Shown here piece by piece: positions 22,561-35,050 of a stretch of DNA of 64,000 bases. The translations under genes and the position numbers were made by a program. The stretch spans positions 248,001-312,000 of the forward strand of contig WHUZ01000006.1 in assembly GCA_015179045.1 (NCBI GenBank). Direction: 5' to 3'. Position 1 is the first letter of the stretch. Each line of letters begins with the position of its first letter. The notes below the pieces were generated by a model. The model saw nothing but the letters and a program-made list of their open reading frames with translations, did not search any database and had not been told where the DNA came from. This DNA comes from Kalaharituber pfeilii. Taxonomy: Eukaryota > Ascomycota > Pezizomycetes > Pezizales > Pezizaceae.

Positions 22561-25249
22561 AGCTTGGCTCACAGCTTTCACCCTCCACCCAAAAACTGGC
22601 ACCCTTAGTTCTAAGTAGTTCCGGTCTCCGCTGCAGATCACAACTCTGGTATCATACGGAGCCCGAATAGTGCCGGAGGCAGGGTTGCCAGCGGTTTCTG
22701 CGCCCCCCCAGCAAAATATATCCTACGACTCGCGTGAACGAGTAAAATAGACCCGTGACTACCGGAGCAAGCGATACTAGTACTGTAAGATTTGGGTATG
22801 AAACCAGCAAGCCTGACAGGCGCCTCTAGATCATTCTAGTTGAATTGAATCATAACGTTACACCCATGCGACCCACTTCGCCGTGCAGTTCATATCTGTT
22901 AGCCAATTGCATCAAGTGATAGTTCTTGCAGATGGTTTGTGTCATGAGCCTGCCACCAATGCCTACGCCAACAGAAGTGCCAAGCAACTTTACTCTATCA
23001 GAGCAAAACGCTCGATTGCGAGGCTAGCCAACGACTGCAATTTTAATCTCAGAAATCAGCTTACCTGTATTACTCGAGTCCAGCCAGTCTCCAGTAGCCC
23101 GCTGAATGCCCCCACAAGACTACAAACGCTGTACACTATCATATCCCGCAAGAACAATATTCTCTATTGCGAGGCCGCCTTGTACCAGGAACTTTGATAA
23201 CATTTATTATCGTACAATTTTGCTTAAACTGTGTGGGGCGCCAAAGATCGCTTCTAAGCACGCAAATCTTCGTGACACTGTTGTTTCTCCTAATAACTAA
23301 AATACCAAATTTTTGGTTTGCCGTTCGGCAGAGGCACGCAGCCTACGCCGAGGATTGAACCACGCAATACGACCAACTGCAATAACCAAGTAACATACCA
23401 GTTCTCTTGTTTGAGTAGTCTCATGCCAATGATTTGAGAGTGAAGAGTAAAGTCGTACTAACTGCTGACTAAGTCAAGAGATGCTTTGATCCTGCGGTTC
23501 GCAATATGAAATATAGTCTTGTTATCTGCCTGTCAAAGAGGTAAAACAGGCTTTGCTCGACTGAAACATAGTGACAACATGCTGTATAATCATATTAAGC
23601 TTGCACTGCTACTATCACTATTGTATTCGACAACCGCTTCTCACAGTGAGATTTCCTTCAATATATGGGCCTTTTCCACGTACTTGGATCGCTTAAAGTA
23701 AATCGTAACGACAGGCGACAGGGCTTCAAAAGAGCAGTCTTTGATCTAGGCTTGGTGAAACAGTGGCCTGCGTCAGTACCAAGCTGTAGCTAGATGCGAC
23801 CAGGTCCATAGCTATTTTTTTTGTTGGGAGCTGGTACCTGTAATTTTTCCAATGACAAAGGGGAATACGAGTTGATGGGAGCGCTCCTGGTTACGAGGCT
23901 AGGAATGCTCGACTGTTGCCATACATAGGGGATGGCCCTTTCACTAGGATAGTTGCAGTGTACTCGACGACAACTTGCATAGAGCCTAAAACTGAAAAAA
24001 GCAATAAGGCCTTGCGCATCTTTTGCTAGTGCAGCCGCACTCAGAGGGTATTCTCGGTGCGTTCCGGTGGGTTAGGGGACGGATTCTCGGTCTTAGAGTT
24101 TGTAAGGTTTCACAGCCAAGGCATGCCTGTGCAGAATTGGGGAGCAAGGTGCACGCTAAGTAGTCTGGTTGAGTGCACGCGAGAAAATCCAAACTGTAAG
24201 AGGTTAGCCGAAGTGGCGCCACTACTATCCCGAGCAGCCCGTTGGTGCAACCGGCTCCCATTCCTGGAACTCCGCTTAGTCAGTGTCTGGTAACGAGACT
24301 AGGTGCAACCAGACTCTGATACCTGTTGGTTGAGAACCTCAGGCCAGATTACAAGTAAATATAACTTCTGCCTACGACTGAATTATGCTTAGTCTGATTA
24401 GACTATGCTCGACAGTCCCAGAACCGGATAGGGAATAAGTGGTCATTTTTTTTGTAGCCAGACACTGGAATAATGGCAGTCTCGAACCGCTGGAATTGCA
24501 TAGCGACTCGTGCCAGGGCATTAACGCAGTTAAACAGTACTCGAGTACAAACTAGCACTTCAATAAATTAGCTTACTCTACCTTGATACCCAACACAACT
24601 ATGGTACGCATACGCACCGTTTTGATGTAAACTATGCCAGCTAGATACACATAAATAATGCTGTCCACATAGATTGATAATGGAATTCTCTAGTCTGACC
24701 CCGACTGTAGGAATTCTCAATCAGGGAGATGTCGAACGACGATCCTCTAACGAGACCAGTTTAACGTCCAGTAGGATATCATACAACAATCATTAAATGG
24801 GTCATTCGATTATCGGCTTATGCTGTATGTAGCTGCGAATTAGTTGGATATGTTAGATTGAAGCAACTGTAAATGGTGTTTTGATGTTAAAAATATATAT
24901 CTTGAAGAATATGAAAAGGTTAATAGCTTCCGGGCTCCCCATCCATATGATAGTATCAACCTTTATGAACAGCTACTGCATTACCGACTATACTTAATAT
25001 AAGAGTTATTAGCAAACAGGTGCGACGACATCTATCAGTACTAGCTTGAGGCTGCAAAAGTGGTGGCGGAGGTAATCAAAGTTTGATGTGGTATCCACTG
25101 TCTGCTAAGGCTGAAACGAGAGTCCATTAAGATGGAAACTCCATGTGGGACTTCCAATATAATTTAACGATAACTTTCACTTTGAGGTCGTTTTAAAAGG
25201 TACTGTGGGAATCTTGGCACTTGATGATGCAACGGTGGGTGATGGCCTT

Positions 25250-25270
25250 GGGGGGGGGGGGGGGGGGGGG
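25250..25270. repeat. G21 homopolymer
   Basis: Twenty-one consecutive G residues, followed by a purine-rich G/A strand to about 25440. Confidence 0.97.
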
Positions 25271-25446
25271 ATGAGACTACCCAAGAGGGAAGTGGGTACT
25301 GAGGGGCTGGCGGGAGGAGACTATCAAAAGGGGAGGGAAGAGGAGGCTACTTGTTTAGGCAAATAAGAAGGAAGCCAGAGAGGAAAGGGGGGACCAGAAG
25401 GGGACGGGTATATATTGAGGGAGAGAAGAGAAGGACGCTTGTTTCT

Positions 25447-25485
<39 letters not shown>
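25447..25485. repeat. (ATC)13 microsatellite
   Basis: Thirteen perfect ATC units. Confidence 0.97.
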
Positions 25486-25681
25486 GTGGATGGTCACAGT
25501 ATAACTAAGTTGTTATTTTGTTCAGTCTTACAGTTATTTCGTCGTCCTCTTAAGTTATAGTAAACCGGTCTTCGTCTTGTGTCCCGATCTCTGGTTCTTT
25601 TACCTTTGTGTGTTCTTGTTCCCCTTCGTTAGAACTTTCGTCGTGATTCCCTCCCACAGTACCAGTCTAGAGGCCGAAAAA

Positions 25682-25879
25682 TTATAGTCTGGGCACAGGA
25701 ACAGTACCAAGCGAGAATATTTGAATCGACCCAGCCAAAGACAACCTCAACTTTAATTCTGCTCCAGTCGTACCAGACGAATCTGTAGCGAGTAGGTTTA
25801 ACATATCATATGAGACCTTAAGATGTACCAACTCTTCAAATAAAGAAAGAGCACGGAATTGACCGTTATCTAGGAGCAT
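25682..25879 (-). pseudogene. Possible decayed coding fragment
   Basis: A minus-strand frame starting MLLDNGQFRALSLFEELVH with ordinary amino-acid composition, ending at 25682. I do not recognise it. It sits in a desert with no partner exon I could join with confidence, so a relic of a mobile element or lost gene is the likeliest reading. Confidence 0.25.
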
Positions 25880-26064
25880 TAACGTATATAATCAACAAGA
25901 CGTGCCGATCCACTGCATCCGGAGCGTTGTTCTTATAAGAGTAAACTTGTTACATTTGAAGACTGGCAGCTTTGCATCAAGCAGTGAAGTTGTGCATCAA
26001 TTATGTTCAAGCTCTCCTATTGATGTTATTTAGGCGAGAAAACTTAGTTTGTACTGGGAACGTA

Positions 26065-26845
26065 GTCTGGTTCTTGCAGCATATTTGTCAGATGTGGTCC
26101 TCCATGAGAACTTCTATGCGGATCTGTGTCCGCAGGTTGAGATTGTGGCAACGGAAATAACGATACTGGCCCCAGCCGGGTAGAGCAGAGGAATCTCGTC
26201 GCCAGAAAATTGATGTAGATCAGTGAAGGAATTCAGAGTTACAATCCACGCAAGTTCTAGATACGCATTGGTCTCAATAGAAATACTTTGAAACGGATAG
26301 ACTGTAGGATTGATCAATTAAACAGCAATTGCTGGTCTAGATTAATAGAATAATCTATTAACGTACACTCACGGCCGAACTTGAGGTGGTAGTCAAGACA
26401 GATGATGAATTGTAGTACACCCTGCCTGTGTGTTTAAATTTGCCGTCGATGCCAACTGCCCCAGGCTCGGTGCATATCAAATATATACCTACGTAATGTT
26501 TCCCTTGTAGGTTCGAGATTGTCTTTGTATTGGTGTATTACTTAGATAAGCATCATTCCGCAATAGAAGGACAGGCATGAGTATCAAGCAGTGGAATGTA
26601 AATTTTACGAGACTCTGAATGCCATATACCTTGCATCTCTGAGGGAATATCTGGCTTAACTATGTCGTTGTGCCAACCAGATTGAAATACTGAGTCTTTT
26701 TTCTGTGGCGGTTGTGCTAATGCTATCAAATCATGTCACATCCAAACGGTTCTGGAGAGTGGAATCTTCAGGGCATGCAGTACCATGTGATACACATGTG
26801 TGAAGCTAAGCTAGACCCTTCGGAGCCGGATCCTGCCAACCAGAC
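26065..26845. mobile_element. Candidate 781-bp element with short terminal inverted repeats and TA duplication
   Basis: The left end reads TA-GTCTGGTT and the right end AACCAGAC-TA: an 8-bp perfect inverted repeat flanked by TA on both sides. Inside each end a GCAG word follows at nearly the same distance. The interior includes a minus-strand coding-like frame (26317-26114) with NAYLELAWIVTLNSF. TA target duplication is typical of Tc1/mariner-like elements and their MITEs. The inverted repeat is short, so this remains tentative. Confidence 0.3.
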
Positions 26846-27607
26846 TAGCGAACGGTTTGCCCCAAGCATCCAACGAACATCATGAATTTATCTCCATGAT
26901 TTGAATCCACGACCCGCCTTCTGTTCTTTACACCCCCACTGCCACAGTATGGCTAAGGACATAAGCTACAAGAGGCTCTTAGCACAAGTAGGATAAAACT
27001 AGTAGTAGGTGGCTCAGATACACGCAGATCTTCAAAGTCTCGAACAGAGTTGCTCGGCACTGGATTTGATTAATCGATAATGCCGGAGGTTTTCTCGCGG
27101 AATTTCCACGAATTAAGTCAAGTTTCACAAGGCTGTAGTACACAGAAGCTCAAGTACGGCAGGCTGCCTACAGGCCTAGACTTCTGACAATAATGGGCAT
27201 TCTGGTGCTAGAAATTGCTGGCATTTGGTGTAGCCGTAGAAGGATGATTGGAGGCGGTGTAGCTGTGCTAAGCTAGTTTCGCTTTTATGCAATATGCAGC
27301 TTTTAAGCAACTGGCATGCATAAGCCCTCTCAATCCTGCCTTGCTTATGTACTAGTAACTGTACTAGTAACGCAGGGTACATATGCATACTAGTAAAGCA
27401 GTTTACGCCATGCCCCTGCACTCCGCAAGCCTGTTGCACCCGCCCGCTACGCAGTCACCCTCATTCACACGGTTACTTTGCAACGCAAACAGCTATCACA
27501 CTTGCAAAACCATCAATACCAACCCCAGAAAAAAACGAGATTTTCACTATCGGGAACGTGCCATATCAGTAACTGTTGGGACAAAGCTTACCGGCGTGAA
27601 AGAAAAT

Positions 27608-27771
27608 ATGCCTGAAGTGGGAACTGAGAAGTGGAACGACGGAAAAGAGGGAGAAGCCGCTTTCATAAGTAAGAAACGTCAATTTGAGAGAGCTAGACAA
27701 CGTATACACAAAGCTCCAGCATGAAACATGCTCTTGAACAATGAATCAAACACCGGGATGATGCTAACAGG
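27608..27771 (+). other. Uncertain first exon and intron of the TDP1 gene
   Basis: A candidate start at 27608 reads MPEVGTEKWNDGKEGEAAF and runs to a GTAAGA donor at 27670; a CTAACAG acceptor ends at 27770. However, joining these gives the wrong frame for the following exon, which needs one base to complete its first codon. The true first exon is therefore unresolved. Confidence 0.35.
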
Positions 27772-30413
27772 TTTCAAGAGGCTATCAAAGCTTCTGCTCC
27801 TAGCAGAAACACAAGATTCAAGAAAAGCAATGCGGAACAAGAGGTCATATCTCTGGACAGCGACCAGGAGGACGATACAAAACTTCCTCTGAAATTGGAG
27901 TCCAATTCTCCGTCGTCAAAGACACCTCCAAACCCTCAAATCCCGTTGCTAAACGCGCTAGGGCCTGATCGGAAAAAGATGGAGGAGGAGCGCCAAAAAA
28001 GGAAACGAGAAAGAGGGCAACAGCAATTCAGTAAGGATGCTACCGCGGAACCTGTACGGCCCATTAAAGCTCAAAAAACATCAAATTTTACCCGCTCAGT
28101 CTCAACATCGCAGTTCTATGGAAGTAGGTCAACAACAGCATCCTCGCCAGCCTCAGTAGAGGAGCCAGAGCTTGTGAAAATGGGGCCAGGCAAGAAGGCT
28201 GAGACTTGGGAGAAGCAAAATGTGAGACTTGGTAGCGAGATGCTAGATGAAGATGAATCGGAGCTGCAGTACCCGCATGGAGTAGTGAAGAAGACATACT
28301 GCGAGGATTTCAAGAGGACAGGAGATGACATCAAAATTGAGGAAGTGTTGCAGAGGGTTTGTATACTTCCTCAAAACTTGGGCATTTAATTTACCTATGT
28401 TAATGGATTGAACAGGACACACTAAGGACTGCGGTGCTAAGTGCCTTTCAGTGGGATTTAGACTGGGTCTTCAGCAAACTTAATATACGTCAAATGAGCT
28501 TGATTCTGGTAATGCAGGCAAAGGAAGAACAGGAGGTATGTAAGGAGATGTCATAACAAACAAACGAAGAGTTGCAGAGTTAACAAGCAATATTATCTAC
28601 AGAAAGAACAACGGAGAAAATTGTTTTCATCATTTCCACGTGTGACCCTGGTTTTCCCAGATATGCAGCACCCGATAAACTGCATGCATTCGAAACTCAT
28701 GCTACTTTTTCACGAAAAGTATTTGCGTGTTGTGGTACCTAGTGCAAATCTTGTTAAATACGATTGGGGTGGAATGAATGGTATAATGGAGAATGTACGT
28801 TTTGACTTTTTACCCTGAATCATCTGCTACACATCGCAATACTAACGTATCTTAGACAGTCTTTCTGATTGACCTTCCAAGGATCCCTAGAAGCGAACCA
28901 CAAGTGGAGTCTTCGGAATTTACTTTTTTTGCCAAGGAGTTAATTTACTTCTGTCAAAAGAGTGGGTTTCCTGACAACATCTTGGAAGCTCTACACCGAG
29001 TAGATTATAGCAAAACCTCTCATCTTGCGTTTATACATAGCATTGCCGGTTCGAATGTGAAAGATAACTGGAAAAGGACCGGATATCCTGGTTTTGCGAC
29101 TGCTGTAAGAGAGCTGGGGCTACAATCTGGCAAAGGATTAGAAGTTGACTTTGTGGTTGGTTTTTCCTGAGAGCCACTGATATAACCAGCTAACTTCATG
29201 CTAATTGAAACCTCAAGTCATCTTCAGTTGGTGCACTGACTCGGGAGTTTGTGACCAACATGTACAGAGCAGTAATGGGTTAGTGTAGCCCCAGTTTCAT
29301 GCCAAATCGCATTTTGGCCTAGTATGGCTAATAAGACTTATATGAAGGTGATAATGGGCTCAAGGAGCTCCAATCACGGGGAGGGGCGGGGAAGAAAACA
29401 GGCCAAAGCAAGCTTACAAGTTTGATTGGACATGCGTCATCCTCCACCAAGAATAACGAAAAAGATCCAGTAATTCTCGAAACACCTTGGGAATACATCA
29501 GGGACAGGTTCCGGATATTCTTTCCTTCATATGACACTGTCAAAAACAGCCGAGGCAAACTTAATGTTTGTTATACAAGCCTGCTCTACTTCTCCCTTGC
29601 TTTTATACCCCTCTTATGCCCCGAACCCGATTTTGTACTCAGTTGAATATGCTGTCAACGCTTTTATCCGCCTGGCACTGTTTTTCTACATACCACTCGT
29701 TTAATTAAATACTAATCATCACTCGGATACACACAGGCAGGAGGGACAGTCTGTTTCCAGTCGAAATGGTGGGATGCCTCTACGTTTCCGAAGGAGGTTA
29801 TGAGGGATTGCATCAGCACGCGTACAGGATTACTTATGCACAATAAAGTAAGTGATCTCGGTTAAGTATCTTGATTTGTTTCTTTGAAGATAAGAGCACT
29901 AATGATGAATTGGCCGTGTACGTGGAAATTAGCTTATCTTCGCACGTCCCAGGAAGCCGCTTGTGACACCTAATGGCAAAGTAGACGCATTTGCGTATGT
30001 TGGCTCGGCAAATTTGAGTGAAAGCGCATGGTAGGCTAATCACCATACCCCCATTGGTTCACTACACTGCGCTCAGGTTTTCGTTTCCATCAACTCAGTT
30101 GTTTACATCTTGTACCAGGGGGCGACTTGTAATGGACCGAGCAACAAAATCTCCAAAACTTAACGTCAGAAATTGGGAATGCGGAGTCTTAATACCCGTG
30201 CAGGCTGCTGTGCTTACAGGATTCAGTGGTGCCAGCACTGGAAGGACATTAGGCGGGGAATTGGAAGCACAACAGGAGGACGAAGAGAATGAAGAAGTGG
30301 ATCAGACGGCGGTCTCGATGGACGTGTTCAAGGGGAGGGTCCCGGTGCCGATGGAGTGGCCTAGCAAGAAGATACGAGCGGACAAGAAGCCATGGTTCTA
30401 TCTTGATGCGTAG
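27771..30413 (+). CDS. tdp1: Tyrosyl-DNA phosphodiesterase 1
   Basis: DNA-repair enzyme of the phospholipase D superfamily that removes trapped topoisomerase I from DNA 3' ends; nuclear. Visible exons: 27771-28356, 28416-28535, 28603-28794, 28856-29155, 29218-29278, 29348-29565, 29737-29847, 29933-30030 and 30119-30413. All internal junctions keep frame, giving about 660 residues plus an unresolved N-terminus. The first exon opens FQEAIKAS (ubiquitin-interaction-like) then EVISLDSDQEDD, a SUMO-interaction-like acidic patch. The catalytic HKN motifs are intact: CMHSK...VPSANLVKYDW (first) and LLMHNKLIFAR...YVGSANLSESAWG (second, split by the 29848-29932 intron right after the Lys). Family landmarks include the block around VFSKLNIRQMSLILVMQ, TGYPGFATAVRELG, SSSVGALTREF and the C-terminal NWECGVLIPV and PVPMEWPSKK..KPWFY. 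The length is normal for fungal Tdp1. Only the 5' end is in doubt. Confidence 0.94.
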
Positions 30414-32727
30414 GGGGGTGCCTGACGGGCACGATGAGGTGGCTGCTGATGGTGTTGCCACAATGTCCTTTTTATTGTAGTTTTAGATTTTTTGATTTGA
30501 CCTGATATGGCTAGAATTGGGAGTGGAATTGGATGAGCATCGGTATGTATTTTAGGTTCTTGTTTCACACTTTCCGTGGTCTTGTTCATGATGACTGTCA
30601 TTGTGCTGAAATGTATTGACTATCGTTGCTTGAGTACATGCTATTTAAGCTTCAATGCATTTCTTTTAGAGATGGATGATGCCAGGAGGTGGTTAGGGGA
30701 GAAAATGACGGTACATAGATGTCTGGATGCGTATGTATCTTGCTGTAGATAAAATATGAGTAAGGAGGATCATCCATCACTTCAAGAATCTGCACATGTA
30801 ATACTTCTGTAAATTATATAGAGTGGTTAAGGTACCAAGCCCAGTAAGAAGCGGGCGGAGAGCTCGGAGGTCTGCTTCGACCTCTTTGGCTACATGAAGA
30901 TCATTTGTTAACTAACTAGGGAAGCGTTCAAATTGGAAGGATATGCCTTTGATTGTATGCCGCTTGTCAATCGATCCATTTGAGCCATGCGGTATAAAAT
31001 AAGTGTTCGTGCGTCATATATGTATGATCAGATCAGAAAGGGTAAAGCAGATCAGCAGTGGGATATCAGTTCTTGCGGGCGTCACCTTGCGTGAGCATGA
31101 AAAATACTTGTGGTATCTCTGAGCTTACAGTATCTTACTAAGGAGACCTTCGCCGAGTGCATAATACAGAAATATAGGCAGCAAAGTATTGATCGGCCGT
31201 AGATATATATTAAGTAGCTAGTAGCTAGATAAACCTCTGACTCCCTGTCTTCCTAGCAACTCCGAGCTGTGGCTGCTTTTAAACGAATGCTCTGGATTGG
31301 GGGTTTAATACATACTTTTGAGATACAGGACATACTGCCGAGTAAGGCTAGGAAGACTTGGGAGCTGCAAGAATTCAACAGTTTACGAAGGTAGAGGAAG
31401 TTAGGATAGGGTATGATCGGACTAATCTCATGAAACATGCAATTGTAGATCTAAATAACAGAGTCTGGCATCAGAGCACCATAGTACCAGTAGGCAAGGT
31501 ATTGAATGTCAGTGGATGATATTTTCCAGCTCATGGCAAAGCCCGGAAACTGCGAATGATTTCAATTGTGCCTTGAGACTTGTGATTGGGTTGTGGGGAC
31601 GATAGGGAATAATAGACAAGATGTAGAAAGTATGAATAAATAAAAATGAGAAGAAAGCTAATTGGGCTCAAAGGCCAGTGGAAATCGAAATATCTACTTA
31701 CCCTGTCCACGCGTCAACACTTCCAACTTCAGCACAACACTAAATAATAAGTGTTCTTGTGGATGGAAGGCGCAATACATATAAATCTGATTATTGAAAC
31801 TTATCCCTCTGTGTCGTTAGAAACTCAATGATGTTGGTTTGTGGTTCTCGCAAGGGGCCATAAAGGAAGGTAAAAGCGAGCCAACCTGCACAATAGTTCT
31901 TTACTTAGCAAGCTCTCACTCCCGAATATTCTTGTCACAACTGTTTGTAACGAGGTATGACAGGCCGGCAGAGGGTGCAATAAAGTTGTACTATAGGTGA
32001 CATAAACTAAGCACTTGCAAAGTAAGGAGTGGAAAAAGTAAACAAAATAAGAATAAGGCGAAAGGGTGCTCTCATTCTATTCCACCGCTATATTCCACAA
32101 GCTCTCGTTCCCAGACTGACTTCATTAACGCGGAAGAGAGGGCAAAAAAAGGGAAATAATGAAAATATGTATGTGGGTGAAACTGGTCTCTTTAGAAATT
32201 GATGTTGGTGTTGATTTATTGCGGCTCAGGAATCCAAGATGGGGATGTAATGCCGAGAGACTTATGCACCAAAAGCCTAGCTGAACTGCTGTGACTAGAT
32301 ATCGAATTGATTACTTAGGTGTCCCGCTACAGCCTGGTATGTGGTAAATTTGAGCCAATGAGATCTTTTTCTTTCAGATTCCCTGCTTATTGATATATTA
32401 GTGCACCCTCTATTCCAACATTCTTATTTCAAAGTCGAAACGCCACAACCGGCGCAATGAAAAGGATAACTTTCAATGCAAGCTAACGTTTATAGTGTGC
32501 TAGAGAAAAGGAAATTACTTGCCGGTACATCAGTCAACCGTGTGTGTCAAAAAGCAATTCCATGAGGGTGAAAGAAAAGAGAGGCATGACGCAGGGGCGT
32601 TGAAGCTCAGAAAAAGCAATGTGACGATGGGCTGAGGAGAAATTAGCGAGCCGGATGACAAGGAAACCTGATGAGCAAGGGGTTCAGGGGTGCTTTAGAA
32701 TTAGGCGTTTTTACCTCTCGTCTGACC

Positions 32728-33195
32728 CTATTGGTACTGTTTGTACTCGAGTACACGTTCGATCCGACCCTTGCCCATTGGATAGATGTTCGCAGCATTC
32801 TGAAAGTTCTTACTGAATTCGTCTTGCTGGGCATCACTCAAAACAATAGCATTGATCTATAAATGTAGATCGAAACGAGAGATGCGTAGTCATTATGATG
32901 TATACCATCCAGTCAATTAGGACACCGCAGGCATTTAACCTGAAGTAGCAGGGCTGGTATCACGGAGGATTACAGTCTTGTTGCTCCACTCCTCGAAGCT
33001 ATCCCATTCTCAAGGTCAACTGGCTGACGGGCTGAAAAGCTGAGGATCATTGATAGTGATCCAGCGTGCTACCCCAACGGCTCTCAACTAGGCCTACATA
33101 AGGGAGACCTAAGGTGTGGTTAGCGTCCAAAGCGGGTTCAAGGCGGAGCCCCAGTCATCAAGGAATGGGGCAAAAAGTTACATTGACGCAATTTG
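32728..33195 (-). pseudogene. Decayed multi-exon gene fragment with in-frame TGA codons
   Basis: The minus strand reads, in order, FAPFLDDWGSALNPLWTLTTP, then AVGVARWITINDPQLFSPSAS, stop, P, stop, EWDSFEEWSNKTVILRDTS, then a separate frame INAIVLSDAQQDEFSKNF...RIERVLEYKQYQ ending in TAG at 32728. The two stops (33018-33016 and 33012-33010) are both TGA, as expected from C-to-T change of CGA (Arg). A GTAATC donor after WSNKT and a TTTATAG acceptor before INAI are in matching phase. I do not recognise the family. Composition and continuity argue for real past coding sequence; the stops argue that it is dead. Confidence 0.4.
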
Positions 33196-34786
33196 GAAAA
33201 GAACGGTAATTATGTTTATTGTCGCATCTAACCACTTCTATTAGCAAAGCGTGTGCACTTGGCTGAAACAAGGGGGGAAGGCGCAGTCCAAGCCTGACGC
33301 GTACGTGACATACTTAAGTTATCATGGAATATTGCCTAAGGAAATATGAGGTTGCCAAACTAATTCTGAAGCACTATTGAAATGGTTACCCTGATACTCT
33401 AACCCTAGCTTGTCTGAAAACAACTTGCTAACGAGCATATATAATAAATTGATCTCAATGGATAATATTGGGCACTAGCGTAATTAGTATAAATTTATCT
33501 AGTTGTCGCTATTGTACGCAGAGTGGTTGAGTCTATCCAAAGTCTCGTGCTGGGGCAATAAGGATTTCTGAACTGTCCTATTCTTAATCCAGAGCTTGAA
33601 AAAGTAATGAGCACAGCACAAAATAGTGTCGTGACCAGAGCAGATATTTGAAATTGCCAACCTGTCCATGCTAGTCAAAGCTCGCCGCTAGCGGCAGTGA
33701 CAGGGGTGGGATACCTGGCTCCAGATCGGTGATCAGCAGGCAGGGATTCATGACGACTAGACGACAACACAGGAACGTGAACCGTGTTCACCATCATCAC
33801 CAACATGTAAGCCCTTGGGAGAAATACCGTTGTCAGGGTAGGTGGGTAGGTATCTTACGCGGAAAGAGATTATCTTACAGCGCGTCGATATGTTACTGGG
33901 TTATTTAGCTCGTACTCCTTCCTGCCTGGAACAATGCCCCACATCTCCATTTGGCACAGTTAATTGGACAGTTTGTTCATAGCCTAGTCAAACTTGCTAC
34001 ATCTTTTTTGTGTGATGTTTCTTGTGGCATATTGTGGCATTATATAGTTCGTAAAAATTATCTCTTCGCATCTAATGTTTGCTTGCGGTATTGTGTCGTT
34101 CCGGATTCCAATATCGCGACTGCAAGTGTATCAACCTAGCGCCTGCCCTGGTTCATTCACGGAAGCCCATCGTGTACAAGGCTTATCAATTTAGGAAGGC
34201 TAAGGCACAAATACAAGCGAAGGTATAGGACGGGGCCTCGTGACCAGTTTTTTTCTTATCTTTTTTCTTTACTTTCTCCTTCCAGTTTCCGTCCATTTGG
34301 TTGCCAGAAAGTGGTTCGAGACTGACCGGAATGATCATTCGAGTAAGTCCGCTTCTCCGCCCCATTTGTTGGAGTTTTCCTCACATAACCTGGTTCCTCA
34401 CGAGTGATTATTCTCATCTTTGCAGCTTCACCTTCAAGAGGATAATCGCTATAGCAGCATACAATCTTATGGCACACAGAGCTAGAATTATCGCTACTCC
34501 TCCTTGATATTACCCTTTGCTGATATCATTGCAGCATATATTCAAGTTAATTATACCATGTATTGCTATTGAACATGTGCCAGCTTCTGCATAGAAGCAC
34601 CAGAGGGAGGCGGTGAGAAGACATCACGGCTGATTGGCCAAACTGGATGAACCTGTTCGCTGTGAAATGGGATGATCGCATCGTCATTTTACAATACAAC
34701 TGCTTGCTCAGGGTACCGGCCCCCGTTCATGTCGTGTCGTATGGCATACATACGTGCGCCGCGCAAATTGATTTGACCTGTCACTC

Positions 34787-35050
34787 TTACGGAAGGCTGC
34801 CTGCAGGCTCTATGTGATACGGAAAAGCTGAAGAGAGCGTGGTGTCAATGGAAGAGATCCAACTGGATGATGCTGGAAGACCCAGGCTTACGTAGATTCT
34901 CCCTTCGTATTCCAAGACACTCATGGAAGCAGGACACTTTTTGGGTATGGGTATGATGCCGTATCTTACAAATGCAGCTGCGTCTGCTCGAGGATGCACG
35001 CCTTCGGTCTTACAGTGCTCCTCCAACTCCCTTGGCGGCCGTCAAGAGAT
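34787..35050 (-). pseudogene. Possible decayed coding fragment
   Basis: The minus strand reads RPPRELEEHCKTEGVHPRAD, then AFVRYGIIPIPKKCPASMSV and YEGRIYVSLGLPASSSW, ending at 34787. There is no ATG start, and a TGA sits directly upstream where CGA would fit. The family is not recognised. It resembles the fragment at 32.7-33.2 kb in its pattern of decay. Confidence 0.3.

Larger units (their letters stand above)
22560..27600. other. Gene desert with decayed fragments
   Basis: No intact gene. It contains a G21 run (25250-25270), an ATC microsatellite (25447-25485), recurrent TAGTCTGGTT words that may be terminal inverted repeats of small elements, and minus-strand coding-like fragments at 25682-26317. 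Confidence 0.55.

Noticed and set aside
25240..25280. G21 run as possible telomeric sequence
   Set aside because: Fungal telomeres are TTAGGG-type arrays; this is a plain homopolymer inside the window.
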